Position numbers and translations under genes: made by a program
Part shown: positions 8,232 to 16,167 of the stretch, piece after piece
How positions within the stretch are numbered: the stretch's first letter is position 1
How the letters are laid out: each line of letters starts with the position of its first letter
The notes under the pieces: model-generated
The model's database searches: none
Seen by the model: only the letters and a program-made list of their open reading frames with translations
What the model was told of the DNA's origin: nothing
Source: JAGVPT01 sp035505655
GTDB taxonomy: Bacteria > Bacteroidota > Ignavibacteria > UBA10030 > UBA8401
DNA length: 45,329 nucleotides
Direction: 5' to 3'
Assembly (NCBI GenBank): GCA_035505655.1
Contig: DATJQP010000064.1
Coordinates: 1 to 45,329, forward strand

Positions 8232-9430
8232 AAACGAACGCAAATCCGGCATCCACGGTGCAGCTCCTTCGCGCTCTGCTCATGAACGCCCGTCTCATGA
8301 CCGCCGGACCAAGAATCGACTGGTTCCTTCTAAAGTATCTCAGCAAGTTCACGGTCGTCGATGTGGACGGGAAATTGGTCCTTCATTCACACATGCCCCC
8401 CCTCAACAGCAAGGCATACCGGAAGTTTGTGCGGCAGCATGTGCTTTCGAAATCGATCCGGCCTTCCCATGCCCAGATCGGGGTTACCAACGCGTGCCCG
8501 CAGGGTTGCGAGTACTGCTACAGCAAGAATCGCCGCGGGACCCCGATGGACTTTGCCACGATATGCGCGACGATCGAGCAACTCACCGACCTGGGGGTTT
8601 TTTGGCTGGGGTTGACGGGGGGAGAGCCGCTCCTCAACCGGCATCTTCCCCACATCGTCGAAAGAGCGGGAGAGGAATGTTCCGTGAAACTCTTCACGAC
8701 CGGCGTGGGGCTTACGTCTGAAAAGGTTCGCGAGCTGAAATCGGCCGGACTCTTCTCGGTATCAGTGAGTATGGATCACCCGAGCGAGGATGTTCATGAC
8801 CGCATCCGGAAGTTTCCGGGAGCGCATCGTGCCGCGATGGATGCGTTGCAGTCTTTTCTGAGCGTAGGGGGAATCCACGTCGGCGTTTCCGCGGTCCTTT
8901 CCCGCGAAATGTTGAGGGAACCGGAGGTCGAGCGCTTCCTTGAGTTTCTCGAAGGCCTCGGTATTCACGAGGCATGGCTGAGCGAGGCGAAGCCGTCGTC
9001 CGCCGAGTCCTGGCGGGAGGGCGTTGTCATCACCTCCGGAGAGCGGGAGATGCTCATCAGGATTCAGGAGAGACACAACCGGCGCGGTGGGATGACGGTG
9101 AACTACCTGGGTCATTTTGAGGACGCCAGGGCATTTGGCTGCACCGCGGGGCACAAGATGGTCTATGTTGACGCGTTCGGAGAGGTAAGTCCCTGCGTTT
9201 TCCTCCCGATGTCGTTCGGGAATGTCTCGAAGACGCCCATCAAGGAAATCTACTCCGGCATGGTCGAGCGATTCCCGGTACGGAGCACGTGTTTTGTGAA
9301 TTCGAACGTCGAGGTCCTCAGCCGGCATTATCGCGGCCAGTATCCCATCTCCCGCGAAGAGTCGGAATCGATCGCCGGCGAGGCCCATCCTTATCCTCCC
9401 TCTCAATTCTTCAAGCTGTTGTACCGATGA
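8228..9430 (+). CDS. radical SAM protein with SPASM-like C-terminal part
   Basis: A 400-residue protein. NACPQGCEYCYS places the radical SAM cluster ligands at Cys90, Cys94 and Cys97, and GGEP follows at 131-134. The C-terminal part has Cys305, then DAFGEVSPC with Cys323, and Cys355, with the aGxxPC...GNV pattern seen in SPASM/Twitch domains, which bind auxiliary clusters in peptide- or cofactor-modifying enzymes. I do not recognise the substrate. The next gene starts inside its stop codon (ATGA at 9427-9430), so it is translationally coupled to a small membrane protein and, through it, to the GMC flavoprotein. Its own ribosome-binding site is poor (GGGAAGG at about 8209), which suits coupling to upstream translation. 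Confidence 0.8.
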   Translation: MKTNANPASTVQLLRALLMNARLMTAGPRIDWFLLKYLSKFTVVDVDGKLVLHSHMPPLNSKAYRKFVRQHVLSKSIRPSHAQIGVTNACPQGCEYCYSKNRRGTPMDFATICATIEQLTDLGVFWLGLTGGEPLLNRHLPHIVERAGEECSVKLFTTGVGLTSEKVRELKSAGLFSVSVSMDHPSEDVHDRIRKFPGAHRAAMDALQSFLSVGGIHVGVSAVLSREMLREPEVERFLEFLEGLGIHEAWLSEAKPSSAESWREGVVITSGEREMLIRIQERHNRRGGMTVNYLGHFEDARAFGCTAGHKMVYVDAFGEVSPCVFLPMSFGNVSKTPIKEIYSGMVERFPVRSTCFVNSNVEVLSRHYRGQYPISREESESIAGEAHPYPPSQFFKLLYR

Positions 9431-9858
9431 ACGTTTCCTTTTACGAACGATTTCGAAGCGTCCGAGTGCGGCAACGCCTCAGTCTTGTCTTTGCGGTTCT
9501 CTTTGCGCTTGTCGGGATCCTCTTTCTCGTCGGACCAGATTGGACCATCGCGGCAACCAATGCTCTTTCCCGGATCATCGGCGGACGGGAGCTTCAACCG
9601 GTGGGCTACGGATTCTACCAGGTCCTCGCGGTTGCCTACATGACCACGGTCACGATGATTGCATTCTTCATGTATCTCCATCCTCAAGAGAGGATCTATC
9701 CGGGCCTGCTCGTCGGGGCGAAGGGCTCGAGCTCGATCCTCTCTCTTCTCATGGTTGTTCTGCACGGGCCGTACCTTCTCTATACGCTGAACTTTGCCGT
9801 GGATGGTGCCATCGCATTGCTCGTCTACTACCTATTTCGGGACATTCTTGAGAGTTGA
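9427..9858 (+). CDS. small multi-span membrane protein of the radical SAM block
   Basis: A 143-residue protein with about four hydrophobic segments: near residues 20-40, 62-82 (ending FFMYLHP), 92-112 and 117-137. The first is preceded by a basic stretch (RSVRVRQR). I do not recognise a family. It overlaps the radical SAM stop by four bases and is followed after one base by the next gene, so all three are made together. It could anchor the block's enzymes at the membrane or handle a lipid-like or quinone-like substrate; that is inference from size and context only. Confidence 0.65.
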   Translation: MNVSFYERFRSVRVRQRLSLVFAVLFALVGILFLVGPDWTIAATNALSRIIGGRELQPVGYGFYQVLAVAYMTTVTMIAFFMYLHPQERIYPGLLVGAKGSSSILSLLMVVLHGPYLLYTLNFAVDGAIALLVYYLFRDILES

Positions 9859-9859
9859 G

Positions 9860-10411
9860 ATGAATGCTGCGCTCGCCCTTGCGGAATTCCACATCCCTTC
9901 GTTTCTGAAGAGAAGAGAGTTGAGAAGACTCTTCACGGTCACCGCTAAGGCGTTTCATTGCGAAGTCCCGTCGCTCGGGTCCTTGTCGTACACGCAGACC
10001 CTCGACCTCTTTGCGCAATTTGCGGAACGCGAAAGTCAGGCGGCGCTTGAGGAAGGGAAGGATCTGAACGCGATCGGCGAGCGGTTGTACGCGGGAGCCC
10101 ATGAACTGGGCGGAAAAATGAGGAGGAAGCTGCGGGTGGGAACGATGAACGAAGCCATGAGGGCGGCCCGGCTGCTCTACAGCGTCATTGGAATCAATTT
10201 CCTCGGAACACCGAGGGGGGAGGTGACCATCAACAGATGTTTCTTCGGCGAGAGGTTCTCGCCGGTGACATGCCGCATCATCTCCGCCCTCGACGCGGGA
10301 ATGATGTCGGGACTCACCCAGGGGGGCACTTTCACGTTCACGCGGCGCATGACAGAAGGAGCAGAGACGTGCATGGCCTACCTAATTCCGCCCGGGAGGC
10401 CGTATGAGTAG
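9860..10411 (+). CDS. conserved-looking 183-aa protein, possibly ATC-hydrolase-like
   Basis: A 183-residue soluble protein that I cannot assign firmly. The N-terminal half is helical. The C-terminal part contains NRCFFGERFSPVTC, then SALDAGMMSG and a closing RRMTEGAETCMAYL. The end pattern (Arg/Thr-rich turn, then EGxxxC and a hydrophobic strand) is reminiscent of the L-2-amino-thiazoline-4-carboxylic acid hydrolase family and V4R-like folds. That resemblance is from memory and weak. It overlaps the GMC gene by eight bases, and with Cys residues in a conserved-looking context it may act on the same compound as the neighbouring radical SAM and flavin enzymes. Confidence 0.6.
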   Translation: MNAALALAEFHIPSFLKRRELRRLFTVTAKAFHCEVPSLGSLSYTQTLDLFAQFAERESQAALEEGKDLNAIGERLYAGAHELGGKMRRKLRVGTMNEAMRAARLLYSVIGINFLGTPRGEVTINRCFFGERFSPVTCRIISALDAGMMSGLTQGGTFTFTRRMTEGAETCMAYLIPPGRPYE

Positions 10412-11693
10412 AGCCATCGTTGTCGGGAGCGGTGCCGGAGGGGCGATGGCGGCGCGAGAACTGCAAGGGGGATTCGACGTCACACTTCTTGAGGCGGGCC
10501 GGGGGTTTCGCCCGTTCCTGACAAAACTCTCATCGATAGAAAGACTCAAGCCGACCGGGCTTCTCTTTGATGAGAGGGAGATTCAGGTCATGTTTCCGGC
10601 GATGAGGGTGAGAAAGACGGAAGATCGGATGGTCCTCATCAACGGGCGGGGACTCGGAGGGACCACCACCATCGCGACGGGAAACGGCGTCCGGTGCGAT
10701 GATGCTCTCCGGAGCATCGGTATCAATCTTGATAAGGAGTTCGAGGAACTGGATCGTGAGATACCGATCTCCGCCGGCCACCAGGCCCGATGGCGAGAGT
10801 CGACGAAGAGACTCTATGATCTCTGTCGCACGATGGGGCTCCGTCCGCGACCTTCACCGAAGATGGGAGATTCGGCACGGTGCAAAAACTGCGGTCATTG
10901 TGTCCTTGGATGTCCGTTTGGCGCGAAGTGGGATGCGAGAAAGCTCGTCGAGGAGGCTTCTGGGAGGGGCGCTCGGGTAGTAGAGGGAGCAAAGGTCCGA
11001 AGAGTGAGAATTAAGGATGGAAAGGCGCTCGGAGTAGAAGTCCGCATCAGGGGAGTCGTCCGGTTCATCCCTGCGGACCTTATCGTGCTCGCTGCGGGCG
11101 GTCTGGGGACACCGCTCATTCTCGAGGAGTCGGGGATCGCCTGCGAGCAGAAGCTCTTTGTCGACCCGGTTCTTTGCGTTGCAACAACATGGAAAGGGGC
11201 GCTACAGAACCGTGAGATTTCGATGCCGTTCATCGTCCAGCAACACGGCTATATCCTCGCCCCGTATTTTGATTATCTCAGCTTCTTCTTCAACAAGGAT
11301 TGGAAGTTTGCAGCGGACGACACCTTGAGCATGATGATCAAGATCGCCGACACGAATACCGGTTCAATTTCGAAGGGAGGGATTCGCAAGACGTTGAGTG
11401 ATCAGGACAGGGGGAGGCTCATCGAAGGGGTGTCAGTTTGCTATGAACTCTTCGAGCGGATCGGCGCGAACAGTCAGAATCATTTTCTCGGGACGGTCAA
11501 TGCCGGTCATCCCGGTGGGATGCTCCCTCTCACGAAAGAAGATGCGTCGACTCTTCATAGCAACGCTCTCCCCTGTAACATGTATGTCGCGGACTCGTCG
11601 CTCTTCCCTTCGTCCCCCGGAAATCCTCCGATCTTTACGATCATGGCCCTGGCCAAGCGCATCAGCAAACTTTGTCTTCAGCAGGCAGCGTAA
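10404..11693 (+). CDS. GMC-family FAD oxidoreductase with four-cysteine motif
   Basis: A 429-residue flavoprotein. GSGAGG (8-13) is the FAD-binding Rossmann motif, GRGLGGTT (81-88) the second GMC signature, and the C-terminal block NMYVADSSLFPSSPGNPPIFTI carries the usual active-site Asn/Pro region; GTVNAGHPGG (363-372) is the region preceding it. CKNCGHCVLGCPFGAK (Cys160, 163, 166, 170) looks like a cluster- or metal-binding insert of the kind seen in some GMC enzymes, including long-chain alcohol oxidases. GMC enzymes oxidise alcohols or related C-H bonds. It is shorter than typical choline-dehydrogenase-type members. Its substrate is unknown, and it overlaps the preceding gene by eight bases. 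Confidence 0.82.
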   Translation: MSRAIVVGSGAGGAMAARELQGGFDVTLLEAGRGFRPFLTKLSSIERLKPTGLLFDEREIQVMFPAMRVRKTEDRMVLINGRGLGGTTTIATGNGVRCDDALRSIGINLDKEFEELDREIPISAGHQARWRESTKRLYDLCRTMGLRPRPSPKMGDSARCKNCGHCVLGCPFGAKWDARKLVEEASGRGARVVEGAKVRRVRIKDGKALGVEVRIRGVVRFIPADLIVLAAGGLGTPLILEESGIACEQKLFVDPVLCVATTWKGALQNREISMPFIVQQHGYILAPYFDYLSFFFNKDWKFAADDTLSMMIKIADTNTGSISKGGIRKTLSDQDRGRLIEGVSVCYELFERIGANSQNHFLGTVNAGHPGGMLPLTKEDASTLHSNALPCNMYVADSSLFPSSPGNPPIFTIMALAKRISKLCLQQAA

Positions 11694-11745
11694 CGCATCA
11701 AGCGCCGGAATTCGCGCTCCCGAATGTACTTCATCTTGTCTATCA

Positions 11746-12231
11746 ATGTCCCGCTTGCTCGTGATCGGTGTTGGGAATGAATTTCGCGGCGATGATGGCG
11801 TAGGTCCGCTCACCGCGCGGGCGCTCGAAGGACGAATCGGCGCGGAGGTGCAGGTGATCCTGGAAGATGGCGATGGTACCCGACTCATCCATGCCTGGAG
11901 TCCGGGTGATGTTGTGATCATCGTTGACTCATTCTCGCCCGCCGGCGAACCGGGAAGAGTTCGTCGTTTGGAAATTGGCAGAGCTGCTCCGGGGGTTGAG
12001 ACCGCCCTCTACTCTTCGCACTCGTTGGGTGTGGCAGAGGCGATAGAGCTCGGCCGGAGCGTCGGCAAGTTTCCCTCGCGAATCATTCTTTTTGGAATTG
12101 AAGGGAGTAAGTTTTCACTGGGAAGCCATCTTACCCCATCCGTGCGTGCTTCGATGCCGAAGCTTGAACAAATGATCCTGGCTGAGATCTCAGACGTACG
12201 ACACTCAGCCGGTTCCCCTCCCCAAGATTAG
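11746..12231 (+). CDS. [NiFe] hydrogenase maturation endopeptidase (HyaD/HycI family)
   Basis: A 161-residue M52-type protease. GVGNEFRGDDGVG carries the first Ni-sensing acidic residue, VDSF the second and SSHSLG the histidine, so all three expected metal-contact residues are present. Such enzymes cut the C-terminal tail of a hydrogenase large subunit once nickel is inserted. Since hoxW follows hoxH directly, this copy most likely serves HydA, although it lies at the end of the radical SAM/GMC block, 52 bases after it. The start at 11746 begins the conserved fold (MSRLLVIGVGN) but has no clear ribosome-binding site. Confidence 0.85.
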   Translation: MSRLLVIGVGNEFRGDDGVGPLTARALEGRIGAEVQVILEDGDGTRLIHAWSPGDVVIIVDSFSPAGEPGRVRRLEIGRAAPGVETALYSSHSLGVAEAIELGRSVGKFPSRIILFGIEGSKFSLGSHLTPSVRASMPKLEQMILAEISDVRHSAGSPPQD

Positions 12232-12272
12232 TCGCCCCCTCCAGCGATCGGGACAAACCATAGAATTTTTCA

Positions 12273-12291
12273 ACGCTGAGTTCTTCAGCGT
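12273..12291. repeat. inverted repeat ACGCTGA-N5-TCAGCGT
   Basis: Two seven-base arms are exact reverse complements around a five-base centre (GTTCT on the + strand). No T-run follows on either strand at the usual distance, so it is not a classical terminator. Read on the - strand it is nearly identical to the hairpin at 25203-25219. Its centre lies about 124 bases upstream of the GC of the sigma-54-like element, a distance typical of enhancer-binding-protein sites. Confidence 0.4.
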
Positions 12292-12391
12292 CGAAAGGAG
12301 CTTGATTTCGCAAAAGGGGGAGGTTTCACCTCTCAGAAGTGGGAATTGACACTCCATTGCCCGCCACATGCCGCGCATTGGCATTCTTTTT

Positions 12392-12408
12392 TTGGTATGA
12401 TGCTTGCA
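12392..12408 (+). promoter_or_regulatory. candidate sigma-54 (RpoN) promoter for the hox operon
   Basis: TTGGTATGATGCTTGCA matches YTGGCACGNNNNTTGCW at 11 of 13 defined positions, with GG (12394-12395) and GC (12406-12407) separated by exactly ten bases. Hydrogenase operons in several bacteria use sigma-54. The overlapping TATGAT could instead be a sigma-70 -10, but no -35 sits at proper distance. Confidence 0.4.
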
Positions 12409-12571
12409 ATCCTTCAATTGGATTTTTGAGTGATTCCGGCAGATACGTACACGCCAACCAATCAAGGATGTGCTGCTGAGCAGTATCGCGAGTTCCGATC
12501 TAAAGGCTTCTCGACCGCAACACAGCTCCGTCCGAAATCTCGTCCATCGCAACACTCTTATTGTGGATCAC

Positions 12572-13099
12572 ATGACAGACCCCTCACCATCAGTCCCGAA
12601 GAGCGGACACCCGAGCGGTGACAACAGGTTCAAACTCCTCGACCGAACGATTACGAAACATCACGGGCGAGGAGACGCGCTCATCGAAGTGCTTCACGCG
12701 GCGCAAGGAATTTTTGGTTTCCTTGAGAACGATCTCCTCATCTACGTCGCTCACGCCCTCAAGCTTCCTCCAAGCACCGTCTACGGCGTCGCGACGTTTT
12801 ATCATTTCTTCCGGCTGAAGCCGAAGGGAGAGCACACCTTCGTGCTCTGCATGGGGACTGCGTGTTACGTGAAAGGGGCAGCAGGCATCCAGCAGACGGT
12901 CGAGAAACATTGCGGCTGCAAGTTTGGCGAAACGACGGCCGACAACAAGATCTCTCTCATTCAGGCGCGGTGCGTCGGCTCGTGCGGGCTTGCTCCAGTC
13001 GCCGTCATCGACGACAACGTCGCAGGGAAGCTCACCTCCGAGACCGCCCTGAAGCGTATCAAGGAATTTCAGTCAACAACCGTGGAGGTTGAAGCATGA
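12572..13099 (+). CDS. hoxE: bidirectional [NiFe] hydrogenase diaphorase subunit HoxE
   Basis: A 175-residue NuoE-like thioredoxin-fold protein. CMGTACYVKG and CVGSCGLAP supply the four ligands of one [2Fe-2S] cluster. HoxE belongs to the diaphorase part of group 3d hydrogenases and relays electrons with HoxF and HoxU. ATG 12572 (MTDPSPSVPK) gives the normal family length; the frame is open upstream, but those residues lack family character. Its stop overlaps the start of hoxF (ATGA at 13096-13099). Confidence 0.9.
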   Translation: MTDPSPSVPKSGHPSGDNRFKLLDRTITKHHGRGDALIEVLHAAQGIFGFLENDLLIYVAHALKLPPSTVYGVATFYHFFRLKPKGEHTFVLCMGTACYVKGAAGIQQTVEKHCGCKFGETTADNKISLIQARCVGSCGLAPVAVIDDNVAGKLTSETALKRIKEFQSTTVEVEA

Positions 13100-14748
13100 C
13101 CGTCGAGGAACTCCGAGAAGTTGCAGAAAAAGAGCACGCCAGGCAGGAGCAATACAAACACCGTGTTCTCTATTGCTCCGCCGCCGGATGTATCTCGTGC
13201 GGTGCGGATGCGACGAGAGATGCGTTCAAAAACTCGCTGAAGGAACGCGGCCTCGAAAAGGAGATCGAAGTGCTGGGCACCGGATGCATGGGCCTCTGCG
13301 GGCAGGGGCCGCTCGTTAAAGTTCACTCGGATGATACGCTCTATGAAAGGGTGGATGCTGCGGCGGCGAAGCGGATCGTCGACGAACACGTCGTCAAGGG
13401 GACAAAGGTTGAGGAGAACCTTGTCGATACTACAGTTCCCTTCTTCTCCGCGCAGACAAAAGTTGTCCTCGAGAATTGCGGCCGCATCAACGCCGAGAGC
13501 ATTGAAGAATACATTGCTGTCGGGGGCTATGAGGCACTCGCGAAATGTCTCACCGAACTTCAACCCGACGAAGTTATCGAGACTGTCCGCAAGAGCGGAC
13601 TCAGGGGACGCGGGGGTGCCGGTTATCCGACCGGCCTGAAATGGGGGATCGTGCACAAGGCGAAGGGGGATCAGAAATATCTCATTTGCAACGCCGACGA
13701 AGGCGACCCGGGAGCGTTCATGGACCGGAGCGTTCTCGAGGGAGACCCGCATCGCATTCTTGAGGGGATGGCAATTGCGGGGTACGCCATCGGGGCGAGC
13801 CAGGGCTTTATCTACATCCGGGCCGAGTACCCTCTCGCCATCGAGCGGCTCAAGCTTGCGATCAAGCAGGCGGAACGGATGGGGCTTCTCGGGAACCGGA
13901 TTTTCGAATCGCAGTTCAACTTCCGCATCGACCTGAGGATCGGTGCGGGGGCGTTCGTCTGCGGGGAGGAGACAGCGTTACTTCGCTCCATCGAAGGCCG
14001 CCGCGGACGGCCGCGTCCCCGGCCCCCGTATCCATCCGAGCGCGGGCTCTGGGGCATGCCGACCCTCATCAACAACGTCGAGACGTACGCGAACGTAGCG
14101 CCGATCATCAACAAGGGGAGCGAATGGTTCGCCTCGATCGGGACCCCGAAGAGCGCCGGGACGAAGGTCTTCGCGCTTGCCGGCAACATCAGGAACACGG
14201 GACTCATTGAAGTGCCGATGGGGATTCCCCTCCGGAAGATCATCTTCGACATTGGCGGGGGCACGTCGAGCGGAACGGAGTTCAAGGCCGCGCAGACCGG
14301 CGGCCCCTCCGGCGGGTGCATCCCGAAGGAGTCCCTCGACCTGCCCGTCGACTACGAATCCCTTGCGACGGTGGGCTCCATTATGGGAAGCGGCGGCATG
14401 ATCGTCATGGACTCGACATCGAACATGGTCGACGTCGCGAAGTACTTCATGGAGTTCTGCAAAGACGAGTCATGCGGCAAGTGCATCCCATGCCGCGTAG
14501 GAACGGTCCACATCCACGCTCTCCTCGACAAGATCTCGAAGAAGCAGGCGACGACCGAGGATCTTGCCCTCCTCGAAGAGCTCTGCCTCACGGTGATGAA
14601 GACGAGTCTCTGCGGCCTCGGGCAGTCGGCGCCGAACCCCGTTCGTTCGACGCTGAAATTCTTCAGGAGCGAGTATGAGGGGCTGCTTCAAAAACCGCTG
14701 GAATTTGGCCCGTCATCGAACGGTCAAGGATCAGACAAACACGAGTAA
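13096..14748 (+). CDS. hoxF: bidirectional [NiFe] hydrogenase diaphorase subunit HoxF (NADH/FMN)
   Basis: A 550-residue NuoF-like protein. The N-terminal 100 residues are a thioredoxin-like [2Fe-2S] domain with CSAAGCISC and CMGLCGQGP. GLRGRGGAGYPTGLKW (NADH site) and NADEGDPGAFMDRSVLEGDPH (FMN site) follow, then an SLBB-type domain, and the C-terminal [4Fe-4S] ligands ESCGKCIPCR and SLCGLGQ. It is the catalytic NAD(H) site of the enzyme. It lies in the overlapping hoxE-F pair, 12 bases ahead of hoxU. A stand-alone NuoF could look similar, but the adjacent hoxU, hoxY and hoxH settle the assignment. Confidence 0.93.
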   Translation: MTVEELREVAEKEHARQEQYKHRVLYCSAAGCISCGADATRDAFKNSLKERGLEKEIEVLGTGCMGLCGQGPLVKVHSDDTLYERVDAAAAKRIVDEHVVKGTKVEENLVDTTVPFFSAQTKVVLENCGRINAESIEEYIAVGGYEALAKCLTELQPDEVIETVRKSGLRGRGGAGYPTGLKWGIVHKAKGDQKYLICNADEGDPGAFMDRSVLEGDPHRILEGMAIAGYAIGASQGFIYIRAEYPLAIERLKLAIKQAERMGLLGNRIFESQFNFRIDLRIGAGAFVCGEETALLRSIEGRRGRPRPRPPYPSERGLWGMPTLINNVETYANVAPIINKGSEWFASIGTPKSAGTKVFALAGNIRNTGLIEVPMGIPLRKIIFDIGGGTSSGTEFKAAQTGGPSGGCIPKESLDLPVDYESLATVGSIMGSGGMIVMDSTSNMVDVAKYFMEFCKDESCGKCIPCRVGTVHIHALLDKISKKQATTEDLALLEELCLTVMKTSLCGLGQSAPNPVRSTLKFFRSEYEGLLQKPLEFGPSSNGQGSDKHE

Positions 14749-14760
14749 CGGAACGCATCC

Positions 14761-15495
14761 ATGGCAATCATCACCCTTACCATCAACGGCGAGCAACTGA
14801 GCGCAGACGACAGCGAAACGATCCTGACGATCGCTCGCCGGCACAAGATCAACATCCCAACTCTTTGTCACATCGACGGGCTGTCCGACGTCGGCGCTTG
14901 CCGCCTGTGCCTGGTCGAAATTGAAGGATCGCCCAAACTTTTTCCCGCCTGCACGACGAAGCCGACGGAAGGGATGGTCGTTCGGACGGAGACTGATACA
15001 CTGAAAAAGTATCGACGGACCATCGTTGAGCTTCTCGCCTCGGAGGGGAACCATCAGTGCGCCGTCTGCGTCGTCAACGGCAACTGCGAGCTCCAGAACC
15101 TTGCGTACGAGACCGGCCTCTCGTATGTCCGCTTCCCCTATCTCTATCCGCAAAAAACCCTCGACGCCTCCCACAAGAATTTCGTCATCGACCGCAACCG
15201 TTGCGTTCTCTGCACCCGCTGCGTACGAGTCTGCAACGAGGTGGAAGGTGCGCATGTCTGGGATATCGCCTACCGCGGGGTCAATTGTGAGATCGTCGCG
15301 GGGCTCAATCAGCCCTGGGGCGAGGTGGACGCCTGCACGTCATGCGGCAAGTGCGTTCTTGTTTGTCCGACCGGCGCCCTCTTTGAAAAGGGAGCGGCCG
15401 TGGCCGAAATGAAGAAAGAACGAAACTTCCTGAAATACATCGTCACCGCGCGCCAGAAAAAGGAGTGGATCAACGTCGAGAGCGATGACGAGTGA
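14761..15495 (+). CDS. hoxU: bidirectional [NiFe] hydrogenase diaphorase subunit HoxU
   Basis: A 244-residue protein like the N-terminal part of NuoG. CHIDGLSDVGACRLC starts the [2Fe-2S] site. Next comes HQCAVCVVNGNCELQ, a [4Fe-4S] site of the NuoG His/Cys type, and then two ferredoxin motifs, CVLCTRCVRVC and CTSCGKCVLVCP. It carries electrons between HoxF and the HoxYH dimer. The length and the absence of a molybdopterin domain fit HoxU rather than NuoG. Confidence 0.92.
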   Translation: MAIITLTINGEQLSADDSETILTIARRHKINIPTLCHIDGLSDVGACRLCLVEIEGSPKLFPACTTKPTEGMVVRTETDTLKKYRRTIVELLASEGNHQCAVCVVNGNCELQNLAYETGLSYVRFPYLYPQKTLDASHKNFVIDRNRCVLCTRCVRVCNEVEGAHVWDIAYRGVNCEIVAGLNQPWGEVDACTSCGKCVLVCPTGALFEKGAAVAEMKKERNFLKYIVTARQKKEWINVESDDE

Positions 15496-15556
15496 TCCGG
15501 CTCCCCCCGACAAGGGGATCTCGTGAAACACACTTTCAGAACATTGCGGAATCTCA

Positions 15557-16093
15557 ATGAAACCAAGAGTAGCAACGGTATGGCTCGGCGGATGCTCCGG
15601 ATGCCATATGTCCTTCCTCGATATGGACGAACGCCTCATCGAGCTCGCGGACAAGATTGAGCTGGTCTTCTCGCCGATCGCCGACGTCAAGGAGTTCCCG
15701 CGGGATGTCGACGTCACGCTCGTCGAAGGGGCAGTGGCCAATGTCGAGCATGAAGAGCTCGCGAAAACGATCCGGCGGAACTCACGCATCGTCGTTTCGT
15801 TTGGCGACTGCGCCGTCTCGGGAAATGTTACGGCGATGCGGAATCCCCGCGATCTCAACGAGGTCCTTTCACGCTCCTATGTTGAGCTGGCCGATACGAC
15901 CCCGCAGATCCCGCGTGAATACCAGACCATTGCGGAGCTGATGACGAAGGCGCGTCCGGTGCACGAGATCATTAAAGTCGACGCATTCCTTCACGGATGT
16001 CCGCCGACGGCCGATCAGATCTGGTTTGCCGTCAATGAACTCCTCGCGGGAAGGCTTCCCGCGATGTCCTCCGTCTATCTTCGCTACGGTTGA
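15557..16093 (+). CDS. hoxY: bidirectional [NiFe] hydrogenase small subunit HoxY
   Basis: A 178-residue, short, leaderless small subunit. GGCSGCHMSF, SFGDCAVSG and LHGCPPTADQ supply the ligands of the single proximal [4Fe-4S] cluster, as expected for group 3d HoxY, which lacks the extra C-terminal clusters seen in hydD. It is cytoplasmic and pairs with HoxH. A 61-base gap separates it from hoxU, and the ribosome-binding site is weak. Confidence 0.92.
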   Translation: MKPRVATVWLGGCSGCHMSFLDMDERLIELADKIELVFSPIADVKEFPRDVDVTLVEGAVANVEHEELAKTIRRNSRIVVSFGDCAVSGNVTAMRNPRDLNEVLSRSYVELADTTPQIPREYQTIAELMTKARPVHEIIKVDAFLHGCPPTADQIWFAVNELLAGRLPAMSSVYLRYG

Positions 16094-16167
16094 GACGGGG
16101 CTCCGACGAGGGAAATTCCCGGTGTGACGATGACGATCATGAACTTGATGAAAGACCGAAGGTGGCT

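Larger units (their letters stand above)
12232..12571 (+). promoter_or_regulatory. 340-base region upstream of hox: palindrome and sigma-54-like promoter
   Basis: There is no gene here that I trust, although the hoxE frame stays open to 12470. It holds the inverted repeat 12273-12291, a sigma-54-like element at 12392-12408, a TATGAT overlapping that element, and a TTGACA at 12346 without a good -10 partner. From the sigma-54-like element a transcript would start near 12420, leaving a leader of about 150 bases before hoxE. Confidence 0.45.

Noticed and set aside
12346..12351. TTGACA upstream of hoxE as a sigma-70 -35 box
   Set aside because: The sequence 17 bases downstream (TGCCGC) is not a -10 box.
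12470..12571. N-terminal extension of HoxE from the upstream in-frame ATG
   Set aside because: The extra residues show no family similarity, and the start at 12572 gives the normal HoxE length.
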